This document shows, in pieces, positions 1-10,290 of a stretch of DNA of 64,000 nt. Under the pieces are notes generated by a model, which saw nothing but the letters and a program-made list of their open reading frames with translations, did not search any database and was not told where the DNA came from. Position 1 is the stretch's first letter. Each line of letters opens with the position of its first letter. The position numbers and the translations under genes are program-made. The DNA comes from Phalacrocorax aristotelis. Lineage: Eukaryota > Chordata > Aves > Suliformes > Phalacrocoracidae. The stretch spans positions 1 to 64,000 of the forward strand of contig NC_134277.1 of the NCBI RefSeq assembly GCF_949628215.1. The letters run 5' to 3'.

Positions 1-50
1 AGAGAAGAGAAGAGAAGAGAAGAGAAGAGAAGAGAAGAGAAGAGAAGAGA
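1..50. repeat. (AGAGA)n pentanucleotide microsatellite
   Basis: A perfect purine-only AGAGA tract of ten units opens the window. It probably continues to the left, so its full length is unknown. No gene is attached to it. Confidence 0.95.
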
Positions 51-3000
51 GCATTAAGGTCCCCACCATACTCTGCCTCCCAGCCCTTCCGCTCCTTGGT
101 ACCTGTGCACTGTTGTAGTTTCTCTGAGAGCTTGTGGAGGGAGAGTTATTTCACACCAACGACACAGAGGGCTTTTACACATTGGAGCTGAGACCCTGAC
201 CAGCTGCCCCCATTCAGCAGGGAGACAACCCAAACGGTGGAGCGGCTGGAGGGTTTCTGCATGGGGACATAGGCAATTTCACTCTTTTTTTTGTTGCTGT
301 CGGGACATTGTGAATGCATTTCTAGATGCATGCGGTCTTTGGTAGCCTGTAGGCTGGGGTTCATTGCGCATACCTGTGGTAAAGTGAGATGGAGCGGGGC
401 TAATTTCCAAGTCGGAAGCAGCTCAGTACGTGAACTCTTTCATTTTCTGACTGTTGCATAATCACTGTTTGGAGGCTTAATTGCACCAAGGGCTCAAATG
501 AAACCCCAAACCCAGGAACAACTAAACACAAAAACTCTGTAGAAACATATTAAAGGCAGGAAGTTCTTCAAACCCCATTTCTTCTCTGTACCAGCATCAT
601 TTCTCACACGCCAAGGCCTGTGAGTCTCACCGCTGCTACTGAGCACAGGAAGGCCAAAAGTTTGTTATTTATATCAGACTTCTTAAAGGATTGCTTTCCC
701 TCCCCTACTGTCTCCTCAGCTGTCCCTACAGCTCCAACCAGATGCTCTATGATAAGAGAGGAGGCTTTGAGACTGGAAGATTTGCTAAGCAGAAAGTCTG
801 GCTGCCTGTCTTTTGTTCCCATGAAAAACTGCAGTGAAAAAAAGGGAAAGTATTTTGATTTTAATTTAATTTCTTGCTTCTGAATTTTATCAGAGAAATT
901 GATTGTAAAAACCATGTGTGAGCTGATGGATCAAACTGACTGTTCTCTCATTTTTATTTTTCTTTTGATGGCTGAAAAGGAGATTAAAAATACAGGTTTC
1001 AGCCCATTTCTTTTTATTTCAGCCAGCCAAGAAAAAAAAATAGCCAGCTTAAAAATACCTCCCTTGTAAAGTACAAGCAGGCCACAGAAATTTCCGTTTT
1101 GAAGTATAAGCTTTTGTATCAATAACAGGGACCTTTGGGGTATTGCAGCTCTAGCCAAGGTGCACCTTGGCTTGGCTTCTCCACAAGCTGCTGATGTTCC
1201 TGGCCCCGCTGCCCATGTCCCAGCCTTCTGTGAGAACTTCTCCAAGACCCAGGGTGCCCACCTGGGTCTCTGGGACTTCGTATGGATGCTGGGAGGGAAT
1301 ATGGGAACGCTGTCCCAAAAGGTTGTCCCAAATGGTTGCCCAAAGAGGGGCAAGAAGTGGACACCAATCAGCAACGGAAACCTTTAGGCTGGAGAGGAAG
1401 ACATGGGTTTGAGCTTTCAGCGGAGTGAAGGTCCGCAGCATTTTCCCAAGGGGGATGAGTTTGCAGGTAGGATTTGAAATGTTTGCTCAAGGGTTTGCAG
1501 GACTTGTTGCCAACGACCTTTATTCCTACAGAAAAGGAGAACAAGAAGGTATCTTAGCCTGACACACTGGTGACGGTGGCTAAGAATTAATATGGGACTG
1601 ATTAATAGCAAAGAGTCTGGGGCCAGGTAGGAAAGATTAATAGCTGTGTTCATTAAGATTATTCCCACTGACGTTAATTAAAATGACAGAAGCGGAACGA
1701 GAACTTCAGTTACTTCGTTAGGTCAGCTTCTCTCTGGCAGACAAGATCTCAAATACAGGGCATGGCTCTTAATTGTTTAATACGTCTAAGGGTGCCTGAT
1801 AGACTCTGTGGGGATTTACAAGGAATTAATTTCAAAGGGAGGACACTACGGTTTGACCCTTGTTGGTAGAATTCTGCCATTACATTGTATTTAATAATAA
1901 ATAGAGATTAAGTCAGTCTTCTCCTGGCACAGCATTCAGCAGGTGAAGAACAGCTGAAAATTCTGAGTCCAAATAAAGCCCAGAAGAAAGAATGGGCAGA
2001 ACACTCACCCTAAAATGCTGGTCTCCCCCCAAAAAATCCACCATTACATAGGCTTCTGTAGCCAGATCGCTACGTTCTCAATTCAATCGGCAACATGAAA
2101 ATACAGTTCGCAGCTGAGTACAAGAAACATTCAAGGGCACTTGGTATTTTCTTTATATAGTGCTTTAAACTACCATTTAAAAAATGACATTACACTCCTT
2201 TTGAGTGCTTTACACTTGGCTAATGTTCAGTTCTCACTGAAGGCCATTTTTAACGCACTTATATTGATTTGATAGGAACCTCAGTGTCGCCACCCCTATT
2301 AAGGAGGGTTATTCAAGAGGCTGATGGGGAGAGCACAGGGGTTGCTTGGGACTAGAATCATTAAAGTCAGGTAGAAAAAAGTAGGGCACAAATAAAATCA
2401 GCTCAGCAGCCCACATGCCTTCTACCGGGGGGAAGTATGGAGACTTCATGTTGCACAAAAGACGATTCAATGGGCAAATTTTGCAACAGAAGAGGAAAGA
2501 AGAAAAAAGGGCTTGCTGGGACACAGCTCAGAGGGGCTGGGAGAAGAGATGGGTCTTGATCTCATTGTGCATGAGAAAACTGGGGATATTCCAGCTTCGT
2601 TCCCTCCTCGTGCTGCTCACAGACTTTCTTCCTCAGGACCTCTTCCATGACCTTCTTCTGCCCTGGTACAAGGGCGGGCAAGGGGAGAGGAAGAGGATCC
2701 TCATCTTCCTTTTCTTTTTAGCCATCTGGCAACAAAATCAGGACACTGTTGGGTTAATTTAATCATTTTGGCAAGTGTGGGTCACCAGCCAGCCACGCTC
2801 AGAACAGAGCTGGGGAGCAGAGCCATCCCTTCCATTGGGTAGAGCAAAATTTAGCTGTTTTGTAACCAGTATGCCAGTATCACTTGTCATATAACAGGGC
2901 AAGCCACATGTGATGGGGGCAAGAAAGGCTGATTTTGGTCACATCAGAGCCCCACACCCGTTTTTGTTGTGAGATGCTTTCCACCCAGTCTCCGACAGGT

Positions 3001-3127
3001 CACATCCCTGTGGCAGGGCAAGACACACAAGCGTATCATGGCCCCAAACACATTTGGACAGTGTTGCGAGGCTCCTGCTCACACTCAGTGTTGAGGTGCC
3101 ATGTGCACACACTGGTGCAAAATGTAC
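51..3127. other. Intergenic, no gene recognised
   Basis: Open frames here are short and none resembles a known protein. I see no spliced gene structure and no CR1 tail. The composition alternates between AT-rich stretches (about 1650-2300) and ordinary sequence. Reading frames around 1.1-1.4 kb and 2.4-2.7 kb look like chance frames. Confidence 0.5.
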
Positions 3128-3437
3128 AGCCCCGTGCTTCACACTCGGTGCATCAGGCACATTAGGTATAGCACAGCACACTGCATGTAGCTCAGGACAT
3201 CACACAAAGCCTGTGGCATCAAACTCAGCCCAGCACATTGATCACAGCCCTCGGCATCGTGCGCAGCCCAGTGCATCACACACAGCCTGCTCCACCTCGC
3301 ACAGCTCGGTCGATCCCACGTGCCTCAGTGCGTCATGCACAGCTCAGCACGTTATGTACAGCACGGCACATCACACACAGCCCACTGCATCCCGCACAGG
3401 TCAGTGCATGGTGCATAGCCCAGCACATCACACACAG
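3128..3437. repeat. 19-bp minisatellite, left part
   Basis: Degenerate tandem units of 19 bp, with approximate consensus AGCYCAGYRCATCACACAC, can be counted from about 3170 to 3437, with decayed units before that. I count about 14 units. The array is interrupted by a CR1 element and resumes in the same 19-bp phase at about 4063. Frames across it are repetitive Thr/His/Ser/Ala-rich translations, not a gene. Confidence 0.85.
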
Positions 3438-4062
3438 AATCACAGAATCCCAGACTGGCGGGGTTGGGAGGCACCCCTGGAGCTCACCCCGTCCCACCCC
3501 CTGCTGGAGCAGGCACCCCCAGAGCAGGGGCACAGGGCCGCGTCCAGGCGGGGGGTGAATGTCTCCAGGGAAGGGACCCCACAGCCTCTCTGGGCAGCCT
3601 GTGCCCCTGCTCTGGCACCCGCTCAGGGAAGGGGTTTGTCCTCATGTTCAGGGGGAACTTCCCGTGTTCCAGCTTGTGCCCGTGGCCCCTTGGCCTGGCG
3701 TTGGGCACCGCTGAAAAGAGCCCGGCCCCATCCCCCTGACACCTGCCCTTCAGATATTTATAGGCACTGATGAGATCCCCCCTCAGCCTTCTCTTCCCCA
3801 GGCTGAACAAGCCCAGGTCTCTCAGCCTTTCCTCACAAGGGAGATGCTCCAGCCCCTGATCCCCTTGGCAGCTCTGCGCTGGCCTTGCTCCAGCAGCTCC
3901 CTGCCCTTCTGGAACTGGGGGGCCCAGAACTGGCCGCAGCCCCCCAGGTGTGGCCTCACTGGGGCAGAGCAGAGGGGGAGGAGAACCTCCCTCGCCCTGC
4001 TGGCCACACGCCTTTCCATGCCCCCCAGGGCACCGCTGGCCCCCTTGCCCAGGAGGGCCCAG
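3433..4062 (-). mobile_element. CR1 LINE, 5'-truncated, inserted in minisatellite
   Basis: On the plus strand the element starts with two CACAGAAT units, the reverse complement of the CR1 3' tail. Read on the minus strand, it encodes the end of CR1 ORF2. The stretch LRDLGLFSLGKRRLRGDL is followed by YKYLKG and, near the C-terminus, HRLPREAVGSLPW. The 5' part of the element is missing, as is normal for CR1. The copy belongs to the same subfamily as those at 45697 and 63800. It splits a 19-bp tandem array, so it is younger than that array. Confidence 0.92.
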
Positions 4063-4215
4063 AGCCCATTGCACACGCATGACCCACTGCATCACCCGCT
4101 GCCCCACGCATCGCGCACAGCCCGGAGCACCACACCCCATCCAGCACCTCTTGGTGGGTCACGCCCCACCCCACACACCATGCCCCACCCACTGCCCCAC
4201 CCATCACCCCGCCCC
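4063..4215. repeat. 19-bp minisatellite, right part
   Basis: Units such as AGCCCATTGCACACGCATG and ACCCACTGCATCACCCGCT continue the array found left of the CR1. They become C-rich and decay towards 4215. The phase relation to the left part indicates one original array. Confidence 0.75.
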
Positions 4216-6441
4216 ACAGTGCAGTCTGGGGTGCTGAAATGCCAGGGGCTCTGCGGGCAGCTCCGAGCAAAGCCTGCCCAGATGAGCCAGGCTGGGTGCT
4301 GAGGAAGCCGGGGGCAGCGAGCTGCCCCGCCTGGCATCCCTGCGCCAGCACCCGCAGACAGGCCTCGCGTAGGTTTAGGCAAATTGCACAGATTCTTAAA
4401 ATAGGACCTAACCCACACCAGACTTGGGCTGTGAATTGGCTAAGAGTTTCGTGATGGAGAGAGAAAGATGTCTCAAGGGGAAATACAGAGCTCAGACAAG
4501 CCTTTCCCCCTCCTCTTCCCATTAATTGCAGGGTTTCAAGGGCTTACTCCCCCATACTGGGATGCATCTCATATCTGAAGATGCGCGAGGCAGATCCAGG
4601 CCCTGTTTTGGCAAATACTGTTGGCTTCCCTCAGTGGAAACTCAATTAAAACAGGAGAAAGGGATTATGTATGCTTCCGTTTAATTAAAACCTCTTTGTG
4701 CAGCACACTACCTTCTCCTAAGAAAGCAGTGCAATATTTCGGGGGGGAGGGGTGGAAAACGAGGACAGCTCGCAGGTGTTTAAATTACAACCACTTATCT
4801 CAGCGGGTGAGGTGACGTCTCTAGAGAGCCTCACAGACAAATTAGTTCAAGTCTTGCCGCTGAAAAGCCAGACTTTACAGACTTCAGAGGGCTGGGTAGC
4901 TCCGCAGGGACGCTTGCTGCTGCAAACCGAGGCCAGGCAGGGAAAAGCCCGTTCAGTGGCAGCTCCCCCCCTTGTTAGCACCAACCTACCCTCCACGGCT
5001 CTGCTGCTGGCCCAGCGGCGCATCGCCGAGCCGGCAGGAACCACGCTTCCACGCTGCACGGCCAACCATAGTCAAAAGGGAGCTGGAGCAAGATAAATTG
5101 TCCCATTGAAATGGATTCAGTGGCATCCCTTGGAGAGCCCAGACATCAGAGACAGTCTCAAGTCAAGCTGACGGCTCCGGCTGGAGACAAGGAGCTGCTG
5201 TAGATGAACCAGAGAGAGGAGGATCCACCACCGTGGGAAGCTGGGATGGTGGGGGGATGCTGGGGCTCACACCTGGCAGAACATGGCCCAACCCTGCCCC
5301 AGACAAAAACCAGTAGGCACGAGAGCTGGATCAGGCCCTCTGGGCATCCTCTGCAGGAGGCTGCTGAGCGCTCCACTGACAATGAAGGCGGGCCGTGGGT
5401 GAGGAGCTCGCGGTGGTCATGACTCTGAGCAGAACAACAGGCAGAGTAACGAGCATTGGGGGACACCACTTGGGAGCAGGGAGAGAAGCCTCTCAAAGTG
5501 CCTGGCACCATCTGAGATGTCTGACGGTAGCTGCGGTTGGATTAGATGACCTAAATAAGTCCTTTTCAGTCTAAATTATTCTCCAACTCTATCCCACCTG
5601 GCTTCCAAGCACCATCCAGAGGCAAGAAGGTCTCCAGAGGTCCTGGGTCATCACACTGTCTGAAAGTTTCAGAAACTCTCAAGCATCTCAGATGGCACCG
5701 AGTGTCTATGTGTGGGCATCTGAATCATGGCCCACATCTCTGGCTCAGATTTGTGACATATACATAGGCCATAGGGAGATGAAGACATTCCTGCAGGGGT
5801 GGCTGGCAGGTGTGACACAGACCCTGCAGGAGACCGACGCCTTTCTGGAGCAGCAGCCACTGTCCCCCACCCCAACTATCTCAAGCCTTGGGGCACTTCT
5901 CAGGGGACTCACTCTATCACTGAATATGTGCCGCTGAAAGCAGGAAATCCAGGATGTGCTGGGTTTTGGTAGGCATGGAGCAGAGAGAAAGACCTGATAG
6001 AGGTAAGGAGGGGATCGTGGAGAAAACTGGAGCAGTGAGGAGGATTTGGTGGCTGGGAAGAAAAGGTATTACAACCACATGTTTATTGGGGTGACAATGG
6101 CAGGAAGAAAGATGTGAGTGGCAAAAATAAGAGGCTGCCTTGCGGAGAGAGCTAAATAGATATCCAGAATATTGGAGAGGGTTTTGCTAAAGTCTGGGTA
6201 CAAGCTGGGTACACTCCACCCTGTGGGATGGTGTTTCGGCTGAAAAAGCAAATCACAGAAAAGTCCAAACTTCTAAAAACCTTCTGATAGATAGGAGACA
6301 GACACCAGACGAGGACCCAAGTGGTCCACCTTGCTTTCTACTGGCGGCACTTAACGTCTCCATGAACCTCAGGACCTTGTTATTGACCAAGACCTCCCAC
6401 CCACTATACATCAGCCTTTAGGGCTCTCTGGAGTGAAAAGT
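4216..6441. other. Intergenic, no gene recognised
   Basis: The stretch 4480-4830 is AT-rich with TTAATTA-type motifs and no repeat signature. It could be conserved noncoding DNA, but this cannot be judged without an alignment. No exon or promoter is recognised. A weak CR1-like tail at about 5535-5585 is listed separately. Confidence 0.45.
5535..5585 (+). mobile_element. Possible decayed CR1 3' end
   Basis: The words GGTTGGATTAGATGACCT and TCTAAATTATTCT resemble the sense-strand end of CR1 (a 'ggttggactagatgacct ... ccaac ... attct' pattern). The match is short and interrupted, so this is a weak call. The upstream extent is unclear. Confidence 0.35.
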
Positions 6442-6655
6442 AGAATCATAGAGTCATAGAATCATTAAGGTTGGAAAGGACCTCTAGGATCACCAAGTCC
6501 AACCGCCAACGCAGCACTACCGTGCTTCCCAAACCATGCCCTGAAGTGCTGCATCTACACATCCTTTAAATACCCCCGTGGATGGTGACTGCCCCACCTC
6601 TCTGGGCAGCCTGTGCCAATGAAGTCGTCCCCTGCTCTCTTGGTGAAGCTGTGCT
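6442..6655 (-). mobile_element. CR1 LINE fragment
   Basis: The fragment begins on the plus strand with overlapping ATCATAGAGTCATAGAATCAT, followed by AAGGTTGGAAAGGACCTCTAGGATCA, the reverse complement of a CR1 3' end. Homology to the copies at 31729 and 50211 runs to about 6625 (CTCTGGGCAGCCTGTGCCAA) and then fades. It is more diverged than those two copies and so probably older. Confidence 0.88.
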
Positions 6656-7523
6656 TAGGATGCTTTGGGCTCGATTGTGCAGAAAAGCACTTGGGATTGA
6701 TTGGGCTGAAGTAGCAGAGGCCAACATTGCAGCTGAGCAACTACAACATTCAACTGGCAGCAGGAAGAACTGTAAACTCATCCTGTGCTTAAATTAATGT
6801 GAGAGAAAAGCTGCAGTAAGACAGGGGCATAGACACCTTCCAAAGGTAACTGCTGGCTGACCAAGAGGGGTAACGAAACACTGAGGCTGACCTTGGTCTT
6901 CTACAGAGCCAGATGGCTGTCCACAGCCAAGTGTCACCAGGAGCAAGGCAGGGCACAGTGACAGTGTCTCCTGTTGGAGTGGCTTCACTCGAGTGATGCA
7001 GAGGAGGTTACGCCACAGACAAGACAGAGCACCAAACGCAAGAACATTTCCAACTCCCCTAGTAGCTCAGAAACTGGTGATTTAGCTCCACAAGGAAGGG
7101 AGAAGTTCCAGTGAAGATGTGAATTCAATCTCCATCCCCAGCCCCCCTCAGCAAACAGCCCCTGCTCTGGTCTGTGTCTCCGTGCTGTGGTTTCACATGA
7201 AAACACTTTTACACAGCAGGTCAGCTGTGCAGAGCGAGAGAGGTGTGTTAGGAACTCGGGTCATGCCAAGGGAATGGGGCTGCTCAGGCTGAGAAACGCC
7301 ACCAGGAGGGTCCCGTTCCTCATTAGAAGTCACTAATGAGAGGCCAAGGCCTGGCAGGATGCAGGAAGTGTTGCAGGCCACCAGTGAGCTGGAGATTTTC
7401 TTGCGAAGCTGGAGTTTAGGCATGTTCCACCCATGTCCCCACTTCAGACATTTCAGCATGTCAGTAGGTCTGTACCCCAGTGGCTGGGGTCACTGGCTGG
7501 CGCCCAGGCCAAGACTTTATCCA
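6656..7523. other. Intergenic, nothing recognised
   Basis: Ordinary mixed-composition sequence with only short chance frames. No repeat tail or exon is visible. Confidence 0.45.
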
Positions 7524-7680
7524 CTGAATCATAGAATCATAGAATCAGTCATAGAAGCATAGAGTGGTCTGGGTTGGAAGGGACCTTTAAAGGCCATCCA
7601 GTCCAACCCCCTTCCAATGAGTAGGGACATCTCCCACTAGGACATCTTCAGCTAGAACATGTTGCTCAGCAGCCGTTCAT
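7524..7680 (-). mobile_element. CR1 LINE fragment, short
   Basis: Tandem GAATCATA units at 7527-7550 are followed by GGTTGGAAGGGACCTTTAAA and CCATCCAGTCCAACCCCC, the standard reverse-complement CR1 3' end. Similarity continues to about 7665 (GTTGCTCAGCAGCC) and is then lost. Only the terminal ~140 bp of the element remains. Confidence 0.85.
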
Positions 7681-8858
7681 TCTGTACCACCCCTGAGACT
7701 TAACAAGGATGACAACGAAGACGTTGACTCCTTCCCACCTCACCCTCACTGACGCGCCAACCTAAGCCTCCAGGCCTATCACCTGGCCTCTTCTCACCAC
7801 ACACTTGTCCTGCAAACCAGCCCCCTCCCACCGCTACCTCCTGGCTCCGACGCTGAGTCATGGGGTCAGAAGCACAGAGGGAGATTATTTTGGCATGGAA
7901 GATGACTCTATGCCTTGTGCTTGCGTTGTACCCAGGACCAAGGGGAAACAGGACTTGCTCCGCAACTTCCTCAACGCTTGTTTCCCCGTTGTGCAAAGGT
8001 TAAGCTCCAGCAAAGAGCTCAGGAGCCACATCCCACGTTGCCTTGCAGCTCTTTGGGGAATCCAAGCTTAAAGTTTCTGTCCATTGCAATGCGGCTAGCT
8101 CTGGAATCTTCTGCTTTTCCAGTATACACAGAGTGACTGTGGGGAGGCGGGAAATTAGGCTGAAATAAATAAATTAAAACCAGCAGGAGGGGATCGACAT
8201 GCTGCTTGAATTAGTGTGGAGGGTAATTGTAAACAACTGGGGAAATGTGCCTTAAATTAATTTTTAGGACCTAATGGGATTTTGCTTGGACTATAGTCAA
8301 GAATGAAAAGCCTTCAATGGCAAAACAAGGCACTTTGCATAAATTAGCAGTTATGACATTAGTGGAGCTGGCTCTTTTTGGCCGGCGACTGAGAGTATGT
8401 GTGCGTATGTGCACGCCTGCATGGAGGACTTGGGATTTGCTCTTATTTATTATCTAGAGCTTGTTTAAAGAAGTTATAACAGGAAGGGGAGAATCTTGAC
8501 GCAGACACTGAAAAGCCAGGACTCCTGGGCCCTGCCTGGCTCGCCGTGGGGGGAAGCGCGGGGGGAGGGAGAAGGACAAGTCACCAACCTCTTTGTATTG
8601 CCATGTATTGAACTGGAGTGAAGTTTTTCCTTCTGTAGAGAGGTATGTTGGGACTCCCCAGGACAGAATGACTTCTCTGGGAGAAGGGAAGAGGTGTTTT
8701 GGGAGGCAGAATGATCTGGAATGACAGCCATGGAGTCCAAGAAAACAATGAATATAATCTTTAGAATCAGTCTCTACTCAAAGACCATAAAAAACCATCT
8801 CCCTGGGAAATATACAGATTGCCCATAACACCTATTGCAAGCAGCAGGCTGGAGCCAA
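7681..8858. other. Intergenic, AT-rich patch
   Basis: No gene is seen. The segment 8150-8470 is AT-rich, with ATAAATAAATTAAAA and several TAATT motifs, and lacks repeat tails. It resembles conserved noncoding DNA in texture, but this is only an impression. A short GTGTGCGTATGTGCACG tract lies at about 8399-8415. Confidence 0.4.
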
Positions 8859-9155
8859 AATCACAGAATCACAGGATGGTTTGCGTGGGGACGGACCTTC
8901 CAAGGCCATCCTGCAGTGAGCAGGGACATCTTCAACCAGATTGGGTTGCTCAGAGCCCCGTCCAACCTGGCCTTGAATGTTTCCAGGGTTGAGGCATCCA
9001 CAACCTCTCTGGGCAACCTGGGTCAGGGTCCCACCGCCCTGAGAGTAACGAATTTCTTCCTTATATCTATTCTGAAACTCCCCTCTTTTAGTTTAAAACC
9101 ATCACCCCTTGGCCTGTCACAACAGGCCTTGCTAAATATCTGTCCTCATGGTGGA
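8859..9155 (-). mobile_element. CR1 LINE fragment
   Basis: The plus strand starts with ATCACAGAATCACAGGATGG and continues through the reverse complement of the CR1 ORF2 end (CTTGGCCTGTCACAACAGGC at 9109-9128). The right end is followed at once by the probable LTR. Confidence 0.88.
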
Positions 9156-9159
9156 CAGA

Positions 9160-10290
9160 CAAAACCAGAACGGTTTGTAGCCACTGATTTTTGGCTCCAG
9201 TGGCACTGAAGGTTACACACCCTTGTGGCATTAATAGCAGGAGTCTGAGGAGTGGCTTGGGGGACAACCTACCGTTGAGTCACGAGGTCCAGACAGGACC
9301 CCCTGGCTTTCTAAACTCCTTCTCTGAGAGGAGTCTAGGTGCAGCTAAGGCCAGTCTTAGTCTCAGACTTGGTCAACAGTTTATTTTCTAAGGATTGTAG
9401 CTGTAACCACCCATCAGAGTATTTGTTCTTAGTAACTAATTTGGCAGATGCCCTGTTTAACGTTATAAGGCCGGTCGCATTCAATGAGAACAACCATGGC
9501 TAGATTAATGAATAGCGCGATTTATTAGCGCAGCATGTACACAGGTTCTTTGGATTACCAGTTACAGGACACACATAAATACCAAAGATATGAGTAACAC
9601 TGCGAGGCTACAAGTGCATTAAGCAAATATGAAGCGACTCCAATGCATTAGAGATTTAAAGTGACTCTATATAGAGGTTTCTAAGCTTTCCCGGGAAACG
9701 CTTGGTATTAACAAGTGCTCAAATCTTACCCAAGGTGTCCCAGTGGTGGGGGAAGGAGGCTCAGCCCTTCGACTGGTCCCAGAAGTCAGAGTGGTACGTG
9801 ATGATATCTTCCCTAAAACCTTCTTTCTCTTAAATTATTTTGTATTATTTTTTATCTTTCAGGTGGAGCTTGAGTGACTCTAGTCATACATACCTTTATT
9901 AGGATTGGTGTAAAGTTTCCTCGCTTTGCTTTTAAAGGCGTAGACTAGAAGAAATTCCAAGCGCATGCCCGGTGAGGGGTGGTCGCACCTTAGAGGTGGG
10001 TGACTTTTGGGAGGGAGGTGTGTTTTGGTATTATAATGATATTATAATGAGCAAAGTTCACCAAAAGGACAGCATTTTGTCAAAAGTATGATGGACTGTT
10101 GGCCCAGGGTGGCAAACATGCAGCGTGCCAGCTCCATGGTCCCTCAAGTTCCCATTTATCGCAGAGCCTGGCCGCGATGACTCCGCACCACTCCACCCTC
10201 CGGACAGCTCTTCTTGTAGTCAGTAGCCACGTTCTCCTGGCATTGCCGACATCTATGGTTACTGGGGACCTTCCATGGAATGGATTCCTC
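9160..10290 (-). mobile_element. Probable solo LTR of a bird endogenous retrovirus
   Basis: This is a fossil. The sequence resembles bird ERV LTRs from memory, read on the minus strand. A TATATAG box lies near 9668-9674 and an AATAAA signal at 9521-9526, about 140 bp downstream. That gives a plausible U3 (right), R (about 9505-9640) and U5 (left) order. No gag, pol or env frames lie beside it, so it looks like a solo LTR. The exact ends are not fixed; the right boundary could be as near as about 10080. Age and family (ERVL-like or ERVK-like) cannot be given from sequence alone. Confidence 0.45.

Noticed and set aside
3054-3770. 238-codon His/Thr/Ser-rich frame
   Set aside because: It translates the 19-bp minisatellite and then CR1 antisense sequence.
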